A DNA stretch of 64,000 nt. Source: Vermamoeba vermiformis (Eukaryota > Tubulinea > Echinamoebida). How positions within the stretch are numbered: the stretch's first letter is position 1; each line of letters begins with the position of its first letter. Shown here piece after piece: positions 35,524 through 48,900 of this stretch. The notes under the pieces were generated by a model. The model did not search any database. It was not told the DNA's origin and was given only the letters and a program-made list of their open reading frames with translations. The translations under genes were made by a program, and so were the position numbers. The DNA is taken from NCBI GenBank assembly GCA_045837725.1, contig JBEWZL010000239.1, positions 620,001 through 684,000 on the forward strand. Direction: 5' to 3'.

Positions 35524-35722
35524 AAACGAACTTCCAACTACATTTGTTGTACATTAGGCCTAATGTACAATAGAGTACTGTATAATTATTATTGACTGCT
35601 AAGACGGGAACAACTGTTCACTAAATGTGAAATTTGTTCATGAAAGGAATCACATGATATTTTCAGCGAGTCTAACAATATTTTATTCTTGCTGCTCAAA
35701 TTAGACACAAACACAACAAAGT
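35524..35722. promoter_or_regulatory. AT-rich region upstream of acyl-CoA oxidase
   Basis: The gap holds inverted copies of a TGTACATTAGGC word (about 35550-35570, TTGTACATTAGGCCTAATGTACAA), a 24-bp perfect palindrome. It could be a dimeric transcription-factor site or a cruciform. No gene is visible. Confidence 0.5.
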
Positions 35723-38520
35723 ATGGACCCTAGAGTAATTCGTCGTATTAAGACTGTTCAAGACCACTTGATCACTCCTGCCTCTGAGGCGGATGTAGTG
35801 CGTGCTGAAACCGCCGGACAAGAGTACGGTCAGACCTTGAATGCTGAAATGCAAACCATGGCCGACGAGCGCAAGAAGTCCACATTCAATGTGCGCGAGA
35901 TGACCTACTTCTTGGACGAGGGACGACAGAACACTGAAGTGAAGGTGCGGATTTGAATTTTATTGGGTAAATTTAACCACTAATATATTTAATTATAGGA
36001 GCGCATTGCGTTACAAATCGAGCGTGACCCCGTCCTATTGAAGAAGAGATTTTTCGATTATTCGTTGGAGGAAGATCGCGCGAGGTAAGATCTCAGTTTC
36101 GGACTACGAACTAGTCGCGAATCTTTCTTTTAGTAGCAAACTAATCACTTAAATAATATTTTTATCACGTCCGTTCATCAAAGAAGCCTTTAAAAATTAT
36201 GATCTGGGGAACTGCGTTATTCCCAGCCGCGGGATGTACCGGACAGTACCCTTGAAATTCGTCCCAATACATCCCTATGATATATTATTGATCATATGTG
36301 CCTATATTTCCAGAACAATGGCTTCAGTTCGTCGCTCCGTCGCCGTTAGAAAACAATTGCGTGATCCGGCACTGACTCGTGTGTTTGGCGAGTTGATGGG
36401 CAAATATGACCGCGCATTTACGATGCGCACTTATGTGCACGACATTTTGTTCAACGAGACTATCTGGGCTCAAGGCACTGCTGAACAATACAAAGAGTGG
36501 GAGCCTCTGATCAAGAACTACAACGTGATTGGCTGCTTTGCCATGACTGAAATGGGTCACAGCTCATTCTTGCGAGGTAAGAGAGCATAGTGGTCGTATA
36601 ATAGAGGTCAAGAGATACTTCAAGTGTCAGATGTGTGAGCGGAGCACTAATCAGTTTCGTACTCCGAACAGGACTCGAGACCACAGCAACATTCGTGAAA
36701 GAAACAGATGAGTTCATCATTCACAGGTCTGTAGCGATGAGGACTGTATTTGTAGCTCCTATTAACGTGCTTGTAGCCCCACACTCACCTCGACCAAGTG
36801 GTGGATCGGCATGGCTGGTCAGGTACGTCCTTTGATTGGTTGATACAGAGGCCAGTGATTGACACGTGTCAAACAGACTGCTACACACACCGTCGCGTTG
36901 TGTCAATTAAAAGTTGACGACAAAGAGCACGGCCTCTACTGGTTCATCGTGCCCTTGCGTGACCGACACACCGGTGAATTGATGCCTGGTGTCTCGGCGG
37001 GTCATTTGGGCGCCAAGATGGGTCGCGGTGGCTTGGACAATGGTTGGATTCAGGTACTGACCGCACTTTGACACGTGTCACGTGATGTCTAACTCGTATT
37101 TGCAGTTCTCGAATGTCCGTGTGCCTCGTGGAAACATGTTGATGAAATGGGCTCAAGTAGCACGTGATGTACGTACTGACTAGTGTATGACAGGTGTCAA
37201 ACAATGACTCACAACGAATTATCAGGGTACTTTCACACCTCCTCCTAACGCAGCTATCTCTTACGCCACATTGATTGGTGAGCGCATCCTCGCGGTGCGT
37301 CCATTCATTAATAGCAAATTATGATCACGTGATTAATCTCCGTTCAGATGGTTTCAGTGCACGATCAAGTCGGTCAATGCGTCACTATTGCCACTCGTTA
37401 TGCCGCTGTGCGTCGTCAAGGAGCACGTGACGAACAAGTGTTGGACTACCAGTCACACTACTCGGTCCTGTTGCCCATCATTGCTGGTGTCTACGCCGTG
37501 CACTTCTTGCGCCGCACACTGGAGAAGTCGTGGAAAGACACCTTGGAGGGCTCGACTGAAGAGTTGCTGCGCGTGATTCAAGACTACCACGCCATTGCTG
37601 CTGGTCTCAAGGCCTGGTTTGGCTGGTGGGGTGCTGATGCTCTTGAAGCCATTCGTCGCAGTACGTACTAGTCTTGAGTGTTCGAGGAAATTTTCTAACA
37701 TGAAACAGCTCTCGGAGGTCATGGCTACAGTGCTTACAACGCCGTGGCTGGTCACCTCGCTGACTACGGTGTCATCACCACTGGTGGCGGTGACAACACT
37801 ATTCTCGCACAACAATGCGCGCGTTATTTGTTGAGCTCGTTGCAGCGTGCTCGTCAAGGCAAGGCGCTGTTGGACTCAGTCAAATACTTTGGCAAGTGGA
37901 AGGAGCTCTTGGGCCAGAAGAGATTCACTGTGCAACGCGCTGAAGAACTCAGCAATGCCGAGAACTATTTGACTGCCTTGCGCTGGTTGTCCGTCACCTT
38001 GGTTGGCAAGGCTGGTGAACGATTGGCCAGTGCGATGAGCAGCGGTCAAGACCCGAGTGATGCGTGGAACAACAACTTGATGGAGCTGATCAACTGCTCC
38101 AAGCCTCATTCAGTGCTCTACGTGGTGGAGACCTTCCATCGCATGATTGACACGGCTCAAGATGCCTCGCTCAAGCCTGTCTTGAAGCAGTTGTGCGACT
38201 TGTTTGCCATGCACTATTTGAAGCAGTTCTTGGTGCACTTCATCGAGCACGGCTACATGACTGCCGAACAAGCGCAGTTGATTCGTCAATACGAACTCAC
38301 TCTCTGCAAGCAATTGCGTCCCAATGCCGTGCCACTCGTCGATGCACTCAACATCCCCGATTGGATCTTGAAGGCTCCAATTGGTCGCTACGACGGCAAC
38401 ATTTACGAGAACTATTTCCGCACCATTCTCGAGGCCACTACTTCTGACACTGTGCACGGTGGTACTACTCCGTATTGGAGCAAAGAAGTTGCACCTCTTA
38501 CTAGCCCTCACCACCAGTAA
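35723..38520 (+). CDS. Peroxisomal acyl-CoA oxidase
   Basis: The protein opens MDPRVIRRIKTVQDHLITPA. RIKTVQDHL fits the PTS2 peroxisome signal (R/K)(L/V/I)x5(H/Q)(L/A); the C-terminus (SPHHQ) lacks a PTS1. The fold is clear: GCFAMTEMGHSSFLRGLET (flavin and substrate region), KWWIGMAGQTATHTVALC, HLGAKMGRGGLDNGWIQF, YATLIGERILAM, LGGHGYSAYN and a C-terminal dimer domain. FAD-dependent acyl-CoA oxidases do the first step of peroxisomal beta-oxidation and make H2O2. At the usual catalytic base (E in the TYEGEN or FEGDN motif) the sequence reads TTGGGDNT, so Glu appears replaced by Gly. About nine introns are present, two with TGACACGTGTCA. It is convergent with UBR1 (63-bp gap). Confidence 0.93.
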
Positions 38521-38583
38521 AGTGATCAATTTGTATCAGTAAAGTAATTTCAACAAAAAATCAAGTTTTATTCACAAAAAGGT

Positions 38584-41500
38584 TTAAAGTGTTGTGGGGT
38601 CTTTGAGCATGCGATTCTTTGTCGTGCCAATGCTGTGCGACAAAATGAACTGTCTCAATTGGTCGTAGCGCTGCGAGTCCAAGAATAGAGGACGACCGCG
38701 CTTCAAGCCTGGATCTTCTTCACCGTGCGCGTCCAAATAAGGCGAGGAGTATGCAAAGCCAGATCTGTGAGTGGTTAGTCGACTGATCAGCCGGAAACAA
38801 TTTGTCAGTGACATACCGAGTGTTGAACACCAAGACGAGACTTTGACTGACGAGCAGCACAGCGCCTTGACCACGCGAACACTCTTGGCTGTGGTACCAA
38901 CACTCGCCTTCGACTTTGCGTGTCATGCTGTTCTTTCGCTTGCAGCAGTCAGTGCCAGTGCAGCACAACTTGCCGCACAACAAACAGAGCGCTGGTTCAG
39001 TGGGCACTGTGCCACACTTCTCGCACTTGGTTTTGTACGTCTATTGAACGCGTTAGTGTTTGTTGACAACATTATAAAGTGCAGTACCTGAATGACTTGT
39101 ACGAATTCTTTGGGCAGTTTCCACAATTGGAAAGCGGTGGGCACAGAGTTCACGGACAAGAAGTCGCGCCACGACACATTTTCAGGGGCAAATCGTGCCA
39201 ATCGGTCATCGCTCTCTTGCAACTCACGCGTCAAGCCCTTCAGTTTGGCAGCGAGATTTTCAATGCGCGCTTGGACCTTCAAATTGTCGCTCTGATGGTC
39301 TTCTTTGTCGTACTTCTCCTGTTCTACTTTCACTTTATCGTTGAGTTCGTTGCGCTCCTTGTTTTCAGCTTCGAACCACTTCTCCATGGTCGATTTGTAC
39401 CATTCACTGAATCCATTCGTGACATGTGTCATCCACTTGCTCGTCACTTCATGAGCGCCATTATTCGCGGTACCAATAAGCGCATTAGATTCAATGCCGA
39501 CAGCGGTAGCAAGCTTCTCAAACTCTTCGAGAAGTGTTGCTGGCGCGCCTTCATCGGTCATATTCACGTCGCCGTTGTTGTTTTTGGCTGGAGGGTTGTA
39601 AAGCAGCTCTTTCAACAAAGCTACACGACGCAAGAACGGCAGTGTTGAGGCGAGGATCTTCGCCCACTTAGTTGCATCGGCTTGATTGGCATTCGTGTTG
39701 GACGCAGTGTCGCTTGACTCCTTAGGTGCACGAGACAAAATGACTTGTTCGAGCTGTTGAAGAGCAGTTTGAATGTCGTTGTTGACAGCGTAGGTTTGGT
39801 CTCCTTGTTCTGATATGACACGTGTCAAATAAAGTCAAGAGTCAGAGTAAGCTACATACGCGAATAGAACTGGAACCAGTCAGGATAGAAATTGAATGCG
39901 AGGATCGATTGAGCTAATTGAGCTTGATAAATGATGCCCACTGCAGCGGTGAACAGATTGGAATCAATTTCTCTGGTCTTCTTGACACTGACGCTCAAGA
40001 GTAACAAGCGCATCAAGGACTTGAACGAGTCTTCGAGGATGAAGTTCTATCGAATGGACATTAGCACGTGTTCAGTACACCTACTTAGCTGTTCGACTTA
40101 CAGACTCAGTATTGCCCAGGATGATTTGGATCAACAGCTCGAACTTTTCAAATCCTTTCTCGCCGAGCAGATAAGCAAAGGCAATGGCTGATTGCAACAT
40201 GTCGTGCATGAGTGCCTTGGTCTTGGGCTTGATCGAGTTCAAGTCTGCAAAGTGATAGTCGTGTCCATCGCTCGGGGGTTCGAGACCGAGAGCCTTTTCT
40301 TGCTCGAATGTTGATGTTCGTGCTGAGACCTCCAGCAATGACAGCGTGTAGCTCATTGCATTCGAGAGCACCAAAATGAGCTCTTCGCTCACCGCTTGAG
40401 GGAATTCAGAGTCATCTTCCGTGCATGACAGACGATTGGCGAAGCCTTCAAGAGCGTCCTGTGTACAATACGTGCGTTAAACAAAAAACACTCCTGCACG
40501 AATTGCGCTTAACATCTGTGACATACCTTGATCAGAGCCAATGTGTCTGCGTTGGCCAATACGTCAGTCGAGTCCTTTTGAGGACGAGCAAGCTTCGAGT
40601 AATTAGCAAGGACGTTCATCCAGCTTTCAGTCGCGGGAGCTGGATTTTGACTCGGGAATCGAGGCAAGTACGGCACAACGACATTGGACACGCGCTTGCA
40701 CAAAGGACACGCGAACTCGCCGCGAGTGAAGTCCAGTAACGAACCACCCATCAACATTTGTTCAAAGCGTTGTGGCAAGGAGCTGAAGTACTTGTCGTAG
40801 CAATCAAAGTGAATGTTGTGGCCGCACAGCTGCACATAGGGACCGAGATAAGGACTGCGGTGGCGGTGCAATGCGCGGCGTTGTTCAGGGACTACAGCGG
40901 CAAGTGTCAACAGAGCTGAGCGTTGAGCGAGACCAATAGAACCCCAAGGACGAGTGACTGGGTTGTCAAAGGCCTCGCGACACAGCATGCACTCCTCTTC
41001 TTCGTGACCTTCAGATTTTTCTTCACCTTTTTCCTCAGCCTGCAATCACGTTAGAATTGATTGAACAAACGAACATCGTATGACACGTACAGGTTTTTCA
41101 GCCAACTCATCTTTGTGCTTGGACTCGAATTGTTGTTGTCTGTTGGCCATTTGAGCCAGCGCCCGTTGACGTGCTTCCATTGCTTTTCGTTTTCTTTCGG
41201 CCTGTTCATCAGCTGCTGAAACAGGTGCGGGAGCTGAAGAACTGGCGATGAGTTGTTTGAAGTGCGCATTTCTCTCGCTCAAGGTGTTCAAGACCCATTG
41301 AATGCTCGGCTGCACGGCAACATTCTCGCTGTTGGACTTGAGTTCAATCAACTTGCTGAGAATTGTCGACGAGACGCGTGAATCAAATGTGCGTGTCAAG
41401 GAGAAGAAATCGTTTTCAATAGGGCCATCCTTCAGAGCCAAAAGAGCGACTTGAATCAGATAGACTGATTGGTGCAGCGACATTGGCGTGAATTTGTGCA

Positions 41501-44500
41501 AAATATCGAAAATAACGTGATGCAATGCTGGGGCCTTCAATACATCCACTGCAGTCATAGTCTTGTTAGTTTGTAACTTTCATAAGAGAGAACCACTTAC
41601 GCATTGGAGCATATGCTGGGAATATTGAGTGGCTCAATGGCGGAGGAGCCATGACACTATGACCGTCTTTTACACTAAAAAAAACCATCAAAAATCGTAC
41701 TCCGACACGAATTGAGTCTAAGTCAATTACCTCTTTTGAGCGACTTCACGGTACTTCTCGTAGGCCTTTTCACGTTCTTCGGGTGAATAGAACGTGAAGA
41801 ACGGATCAAACACTTTGGTGTACTCAGGCTTCAGTTCAAACGAGCCTTGTTCACGCTCACGTGGCTTCTTGAACACCGCCACTTCTTTGACAATCTTTTC
41901 AACTTCAGGGTGATCTTTTAATTCAATAGGCAAGCCCCTAATAGCACGGTTAGTATGTATTTAGTTTTGGCTTGGTGCCTTACTTCTTGATTTCTGAGAA
42001 AGTACGCTTCTGGATCCAGAGCTTGTGAATCACTTCGCGCTTGATAACTTCACGGTCGTTCAAAGGACCAGGAACGTTCTTGACGAGATTAATCAAGAGA
42101 TACAACATCTCTTCGATCAATGCACGTTGAAGTTTATCTTGTTCTTGTTCATCGGCTGTTTTCGCTTTGTCTTCAGTGGAGATATTTGCTGCAAATCCTT
42201 CGTCGCTGAAGAATTTCAGAACACCGAAGCGGGATAATAGCGATGCAATGAATTCGTTAGGATTCAGCAAGACAGCAGCTGTTTGAAGCATGGCCAAGTC
42301 AATTTCGAGCATGGTGCCTCGCAGTAACTTGGTGCGGTAATTGAATGCTTGACCCACAATAGAATCGCCGTTGCGGACCCACAAATTGAGCTTTGATTGT
42401 GCTACTACGACTTGAATTCTCAATGCATACTCCAACAATCCATTAATGAATGAAGCTCGTTGGGCATCAGAAACGCCAGAAAGAGCAATCATTGGGGCTA
42501 ATGCGTGGTACTTGGCAGGACTAAAGAGTTGTTAGGATGCAAATAGAATACTAGTATTTGCTGCGACTTACTCGGCCCCAACAGCAGCCAACAAGAAGTT
42601 GGTGTAGAGTCGCTGCAGGGGAATGTGGAACGAAATAGGCCTATTGTTATCCTATTAGATTCTTTATCAATCAAATCATCTTCTACTTACTGTGTCATTA
42701 CGTCGTAGTCCACTATTCTGACAGGTGTTGAAAACAAACGATGTTGCAGTTCAGTCATGTTCAAGTTGTCAGTGGCGAGCCATTGCATCAACTTGCCACT
42801 CAAATGCTGCAACAAAGTATCGAGCAGTGGCATCTGTCCTTGGTCGGTAGCTGTCAACGTGTTTTGCGCAACAGCAGCGGTGAATCTTTTTGCCAATAAT
42901 GGGAACACGCATGATTGCGAGTACGAGAGATCAAGTGAACGAGCCCAGCCTTTAGTCTCGGTACCAACATGCTCGCCTGAACGTCGAGTCTCTTGCAATG
43001 CATACTATTGCGATATTAATACCAGCCTCGATGATCTAATTTTCAAACTTACTTGAGAATAATCAAACAATTTACACCACGAGACCAGTGCGTCAAACTG
43101 ATGCTGAAACACGTAATCGACAACAGTGTCAAGTGCGTAAATGTATTCCAAGTTATGATGGATGACACGAATGTAATTGCCCTAAAGCAGTAATTATTAT
43201 TATTAATTCTATTGTTTGTCTGTTTCTTCTTACCTTGATGAGTTGATGACTCCAATCAATCATGTTCTTGTCATTCAACACGCGTTTGATTGCATTGTGA
43301 ATAGTGCTCAATGACACGCGTAGCAGATCGCAGTCTTTGACCAGTTGATAAGTCAAGTTGGGTAGGGTGAACAATTGCACGGAGAGCGTCAACATGGATT
43401 GGTCGTATGATGTCACACCGTGCAATAAGTACTCCACAAAGTTGGAATACAGATCAACATAAGCTGCAGCGAATTGTCTCTTCAAGAACGGGTCCTTCAT
43501 GAGTTGGAAAAAGAATTCTTCGAGAGGTTCTCGCACAGTTTCGGGCATGCAATTGTAAGCGTACATGAGCCAGTACAAGGACGACTTGGTCTTCGTATCG
43601 CTTTTCAATGTCACTATTTGTAGTGATGAAATTCCCAACAGGCGGCGCATGCCATTGTTGGAGTCACCAAACTCAGTCAGCCAACGCAACAAAGTAATGA
43701 CCTTCAACATGGTTAGTTGTGTCGCATGAAATATTTTGACTTACAGTGCTGTCGAGCATCACTGAACAACCGCCTTTGATCTCATTCTTTATGTTGATTT
43801 TGCCAAGAATTTCTCCTGCTTCACGGCATTGCTCTTCAGTGCCCACACGCACCACAGCACTGGTTCAATTGGTCAAATGGTTACATCGACATTTGCTGGC
43901 TTACCAATTCAAAGAGTCGGCGAGCATGCCGAATGACATGGCTTCAGTGACACTGAGGCCTGGTACTGCGAGTTTGAGCTGATCAATCACTTCATCAAAG
44001 CTGTGCTCGTCGTCGTTGTACATCAAAGTCACCCACGCGTCTTGCAGTGTTTTGTTCTTGCTCAGTTTTTGGAAGTAAAGGTAATTATCGTCCTATTTGT
44101 TGTTAGTGCTTAATTTGAGTTTGTAGTCTTACCTTATGAGCCAAGGTCTTGCCGAGTGGCTCTAAGATAGCTCTGCCGAGAATTTTGACAACTTCTTTGA
44201 CATTGTCAGCGACGTGTTCTGTAGGGTCATCGTCCTCGCTCACTCCTTGGTGATATTTACAATTGCCCTGGTGACAGCGTGTTAATAGAACAACAGTGAC
44301 ACTTTACCAACAGAATTACCTGAGGACGCCATGCCTCGGGGTCTCCGCAGTCGCAGCAGCCACCACCAGTCTTATTAGCGTACCAGTCGTGCTTTGAGTG
44401 ATCGCTGTTCTTAAAACATTCCTCGCAAATAGCGCAGCTCTCGTCGATCTGAGAAAGAATTAGAAAATAGAAACGTAGTCAGAATAGCGTACCGAACATT

Positions 44501-44978
44501 CGCGACAATGATACGCCATATCACCTTCTTTGTACACCTTGCCACAAATTCCTGATTTACTCTTGCTATTCAGGACTGCGAGTGTTTTTTTGGGATCTCC
44601 TCTAAAACAATCAATGTCAGCTTCCACGACGAGCCGAATATATTTTATAAAATGTATTAAATATACTTAAGAAGTACTAAGTGGTAAAGGTCACATGCAA
44701 ACGTGCCAGAAAAGCAGAAAAATTAACGGGACCAAAGATCTTACAGGAAAACATTTAAATTCTACTTACAGGCAGCATAACCATGATAGCCAATTGCTTA
44801 ATTGGTCATTACTCAATCTTTCTGAAATTAGACGATTAATCAGCCGAGGAAGCAAACTCGAGATCTGATCCAGGCCTCCAGGCTGCAGAGACAAGTCTCT
44901 TATGTAATTGGCGCAATATTGCGGCCCTTTTGAATATAAATCATTGATATTCGAAGAGAGCTCTGTTTGTGACTCCAT
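38584..44978 (-). CDS. UBR1-type N-recognin E3 ubiquitin ligase
   Basis: The N-terminal part has ICGKVYKEGDMAYHCRECS, then CAICEECFKNSDHSKHDWYA and GGGCCDCGDPEAWRPQGNCK: a complete UBR-box zinc finger that binds type-1 N-degrons. A long helical body follows in many exons, including a ClpS-like adaptor region that I could not delimit. Near 40,990 a RING-H2 opens CMLCREAFDNPVT and closes with LCGHNIHFDCYDKYF and FACPLCKRV. The C-terminal cap reads SSPYLDAHGEEDPGLKRGRP, typical of UBR1/UBR2. The ligase degrades proteins by their N-terminal residue. An upstream in-frame ATG at 45056 would add 26 residues. About 16 or more introns are present. An intron holds TGACACGTGTCA (39816). Confidence 0.94.
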
Positions 44979-45191
44979 CTGTAAAAGCGAAATAATAGTT
45001 CGATGTTTTTCACCTTCTGATGACCAAACAAGGAACAAATTAGTCAATGTAGTCAATGTTCGTAAAACGAGTGCAGTGCGCTGTAAATTAGTACGTGTTC
45101 GAACGATTGGATTGTTGCGCGGGTCATTGATTTTTCAAATCTGGGCGCCATATTTGTTTGTAAATATTTTAGCATTATATTTATACTTTAG

Positions 45192-45402
45192 ACGTGCCAA
45201 AATTCGCAAAAGAGGTCGACAACTTCCCTCTTACTGTGGTATTCAACCCTAAAATCGAATTTTTGCTTCGACACGAGAAAATCCAGATGATCGAGTCTTG
45301 TCTGTCTGTGCCGGGCTTGACAGGCAAAGTTGAACGATACAACAACTTAATTATGACATACGTTGATGAGAATGGTATCGAGAAGAAGCTTGGTGCCACA
45401 GG
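45192..45402 (+). pseudogene. Orphan exon of a peptide deformylase-like gene
   Basis: An open stretch of 70 codons bounded by AG (45190-45191) and GTAAGT (45403) reads DVPKFAKEVDNFPLTVVFNP, then IESCLSVPGLTGKVERYNN and MTYVDENGIEKKLGATG. CLSVPG is the second metal-binding motif of peptide deformylase (EGCLS in active enzymes). The first motif (GxGLAAPQ) should lie upstream and the third (HExxDH) downstream, but neither can be found in the flanks before UBR1 on the left or the prominin gene on the right. The exon is therefore likely a relic, or part of a gene with distant or unrecognised exons. Deformylase normally removes formyl groups in mitochondria or plastids. Confidence 0.55.
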
Positions 45403-45998
45403 GTAAGTGTTGATTGTGCGCTGCCACCGGTGTCGTTGTTTAATATGGTAAGTCATCGTTATATTGAATATCGTAGAATGCCTAATTAATTCGATTACAT
45501 GTCGCATTAAATTTATTTTCGAATTGAATTTCAAAATTTACCTTCCTTATTTCTAATGTTGGTATATAACCTCAGCCTCAATATTGCTCTATGGAATTTA
45601 ATCCCGTGGCCAGTAGGTTTAGCTCCACTCACACTCATAAAACGATTTCTCCTCCATCTGATCGACTTACTTAACGAGTCCGACTAGCCAAAATTGAGCT
45701 AATTAAAGCGTCATCGATCTCCATTGCGGTGTTATTCCCAGGTTAATTCATGAAGCTCGTGCAAAACTGCGCAGAGATTAGCGGGAGATTAGCGGAACAA
45801 TTACTCCGGTCCATTTCGCTCCAAATACGGCATAATCCGACTACACCGATCACACCATCGCAAAAATTCTTGTTTCGAAAAGGTGCGTTATTTATTTGTA
45901 ACTTTGTATCGAACAGACCACGGCAGATCCTCTTGTTGGAAATTCAAGTCAAGGCAACAAAGATCCAGGACCTGGTCAACTGTGTATAATATATTTAA
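45403..45998. other. Gene-poor stretch before the prominin-like gene
   Basis: About 596 bp. It includes short open frames (such as 45750-45989 on the plus strand) that have no family match and could contribute a 5' exon or signal peptide to the prominin-like gene. No deformylase C-terminal exon was found. Confidence 0.4.
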
Positions 45999-48900
45999 AT
46001 GGACAGCATTTCAATCAGTACTGAATGGCCCGATGATCCTACTAATCTATATGGCTGGATTTCTTACGCAATCGTACGTAAGAGCGTATTTGCGCTCAGA
46101 TCTGTCATGAAAACTCAACCGACTAATTTCATACTTTAGTCTGTGGCTATATTCCCCGCTCTATTAATCATTTTTGCTCTTGCTGCACCATGCGTGTTTA
46201 GCATCGTCTGTTGCTGCCGAAAGTAAGTGTCAGCCAATCAACCAAGCTAGATCTGGTTTTAAATTGCGTGTGTACGAATTTTAATTTCAATTTCAGGTAC
46301 GGCAAATGTGGTTCCCTGCCGACAGACTCTTCTGACTATAACTTGCGAGAACGAGCTACAGCAGCAGCAGTTACTTCGGTGGCTGTCGGAATTATTATGT
46401 ACGTGCATTGTTCATTGGTGGATCTTCTAACCGTAGCATTGTCAGTGGTGCTACCATTTGTTTAGGTGTAATGGCGCCTCTTATTCGAGAAGATGTTCGC
46501 AATTCAGTTTCTACTGTTACTTACGCAGCGCGGGGTGTAGCGGGATTTATTGAGGGCTTCGACGCATCATTGGACAGCTTAGGGTAAGCTCCGAGCATTG
46601 AAATATACACACCATGTATCTAATGACTTGAATAGGGGAGTTATCTTGTCGACGGTTAATGATACCTTGAATGAAACCAGACAATTTCCGATCGAAGAGT
46701 TTCTCCTGAAAACTTTTGCTATTCAAGACTCAATTAACATGGTATGGCATAAAAGACGTTATAGTGGTGTGGATTATCTAATTTTCTATATTTAGACTCG
46801 AAATGAAGTGTTCAATATTCGTTCAGAAACTTTGCAAGTGGATTTGGTTTTGGAACTGTTGCGAAGTGCGTCAAAGTTTAATTTATCCATGCAACGAATA
46901 TTAAACGTTCTTAATAATAGATAATATGTTGGAGGTGGAGCAGGGGCAGCAAAATGGATCAATTCCCAATTTTACGATCCCAGATGCGTTCTCCTTTAAC
47001 GCTACTGAGGACTCTGACCTGACCCTGAACTATATGAACGAGGGACTACAAGCAGCAATTGATAGAATGAACAGTCTCCGCGATCAAGGTACGGTCATGC
47101 GAGGTCTGTAATTAGCTCTGGAACTAACTCCACAAAATTCAGTGCTCTCGATCTATCTCTCGCTGACCACTCAGTCCTCTATCAATGTTGAGCCTATTAT
47201 TCAGCGCATTGATGATATTCAGAACTCATTTCAAGGCCAATTGACCTCAATGACTAGTGTCATTGACGGCACTGTCGATGAGATCAACTCGGTACGCTCA
47301 ACTGTCACCACCGTCGATAACATTAGGTAAAGCAAATACAAATCTACATTGTATGGTCATGCTAAACGTACATTAGAATGTGGGCCCTGCTTGCTATTCT
47401 CGGCGCAAACATTCTTCTGATCTGCGCTTTCTACTTGTTTTTCTTTGCCAAAGAGAACAGACTTCTCAAAGTGTAAGTATCATTATAATACAGTGCTATC
47501 TAAAGGCCTTCAGCTAATAACATTCAATTTCAGCCCTTTGGTCTCGATCGCGTTCTTTGTCGTCATTTTATTCTTAATTACTGCGGTCTACTTCGTCATG
47601 TGGAAAGCGAACAAAGATGTCTGCGACAATACAGAGTCATATTTACAGAAACCTAGTGTCCAGAACTCACTCAAGCAGTTGCTTATGACAGATGCGACTG
47701 CCATTGTTCGAGTTGGTTACAACACCTCCTCCGCTGATTTGGAGCCTAGCGGCAATACTACTGTGCAATCTCCGATCGACAAAGTACTCGGAGCAGTATT
47801 ATCAGTAAGTGCATTGAGCGTCCATTCGAATTATAATTCTAATTATTCCATGGACAGGATCCAACACCAATCCTGTATTGTTCCCGCGAGACCACAATTA
47901 TGCAACTCTATAATCTCGACCTATTGGACATTTTCGGACTCGCTGATATTCTCAACGTGACTATTTCAAGCGGAGTTCAGACCTTTACTGAAGAGATGAA
48001 GCGACAAACTGACATAGCAGATGCGCTCGTTCAATTGAACGACCTTCAATCTGGACTGGAAGGAATGCGCAATATGTTGAACTCCTACAGCTCAAACAGC
48101 ACTCACGTCATGGAACTCGTTGCCAATGCGACGATCCAAGTTTCCGATCTGTCCCAGTACGGCTACAACGAAACAGCGCACAATGAGGTGATGAACGATA
48201 TTAATGGTGTCACTGTCACCTACAACTTGTTCTATGATATTTATAATGTCTCCTCGCTCAATGTAAGTCAAGCATCAATTCTTTGCAATACTGCAGCGGA
48301 TTAATCCTTGTGTTCCAAAAAAGGCAAGTGATCCAACTTTCAATGGATTAACGCCCGCAGAACGTGATAATTTGCAACAAAATCGCGACAAAGCAGTCTC
48401 AATGACTCAATATCGTATGGGCGTCGAACAAAAGATTCAACCGACCTTGGATTTGCTCCACAACATCACGGGCAACTTACAGATGTTGCTCGGACACGTC
48501 CAGAACATCAACGGTTCTATTCAAGGTATGTAACAGTGATTGAATACTGCCCAGCCCCAGTAAGGCTAACGCTCCTATTCAGTCATGCTGGACAAGAAAG
48601 CCATGCTCGTGACTCAATTGACGGAGATGCAAGCGGAGTTGATGGCTGACTTGCACAAGATCTACTTAGCCCTCGATAGTGTGATCGACAATGTGCACAA
48701 CAAGACTCAGCGATTGGAGTTCGGTCGATGTGCTTGGCTCGGTGCATTCTGGGCTGGAGGAGATCCCGACAACACGGGCACTCCTTCACTGCACGAACAG
48801 TTCTGCGACGCGTTCTCGGTGCACTTGACTCTCTCGACTTGGGCCCTGTTCATCCTCGCACTCGCCATGGTCGTGGCGTGGGCACTGATGGTCGTCTATC

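Noticed and set aside
45741-45785. The reading GLIHEARAKL after the orphan deformylase exon looked like a decayed HExxDH motif.
   Set aside because: Its spacing from the preceding exon is too short, the second His is absent, and a stop follows at once. It is probably chance.
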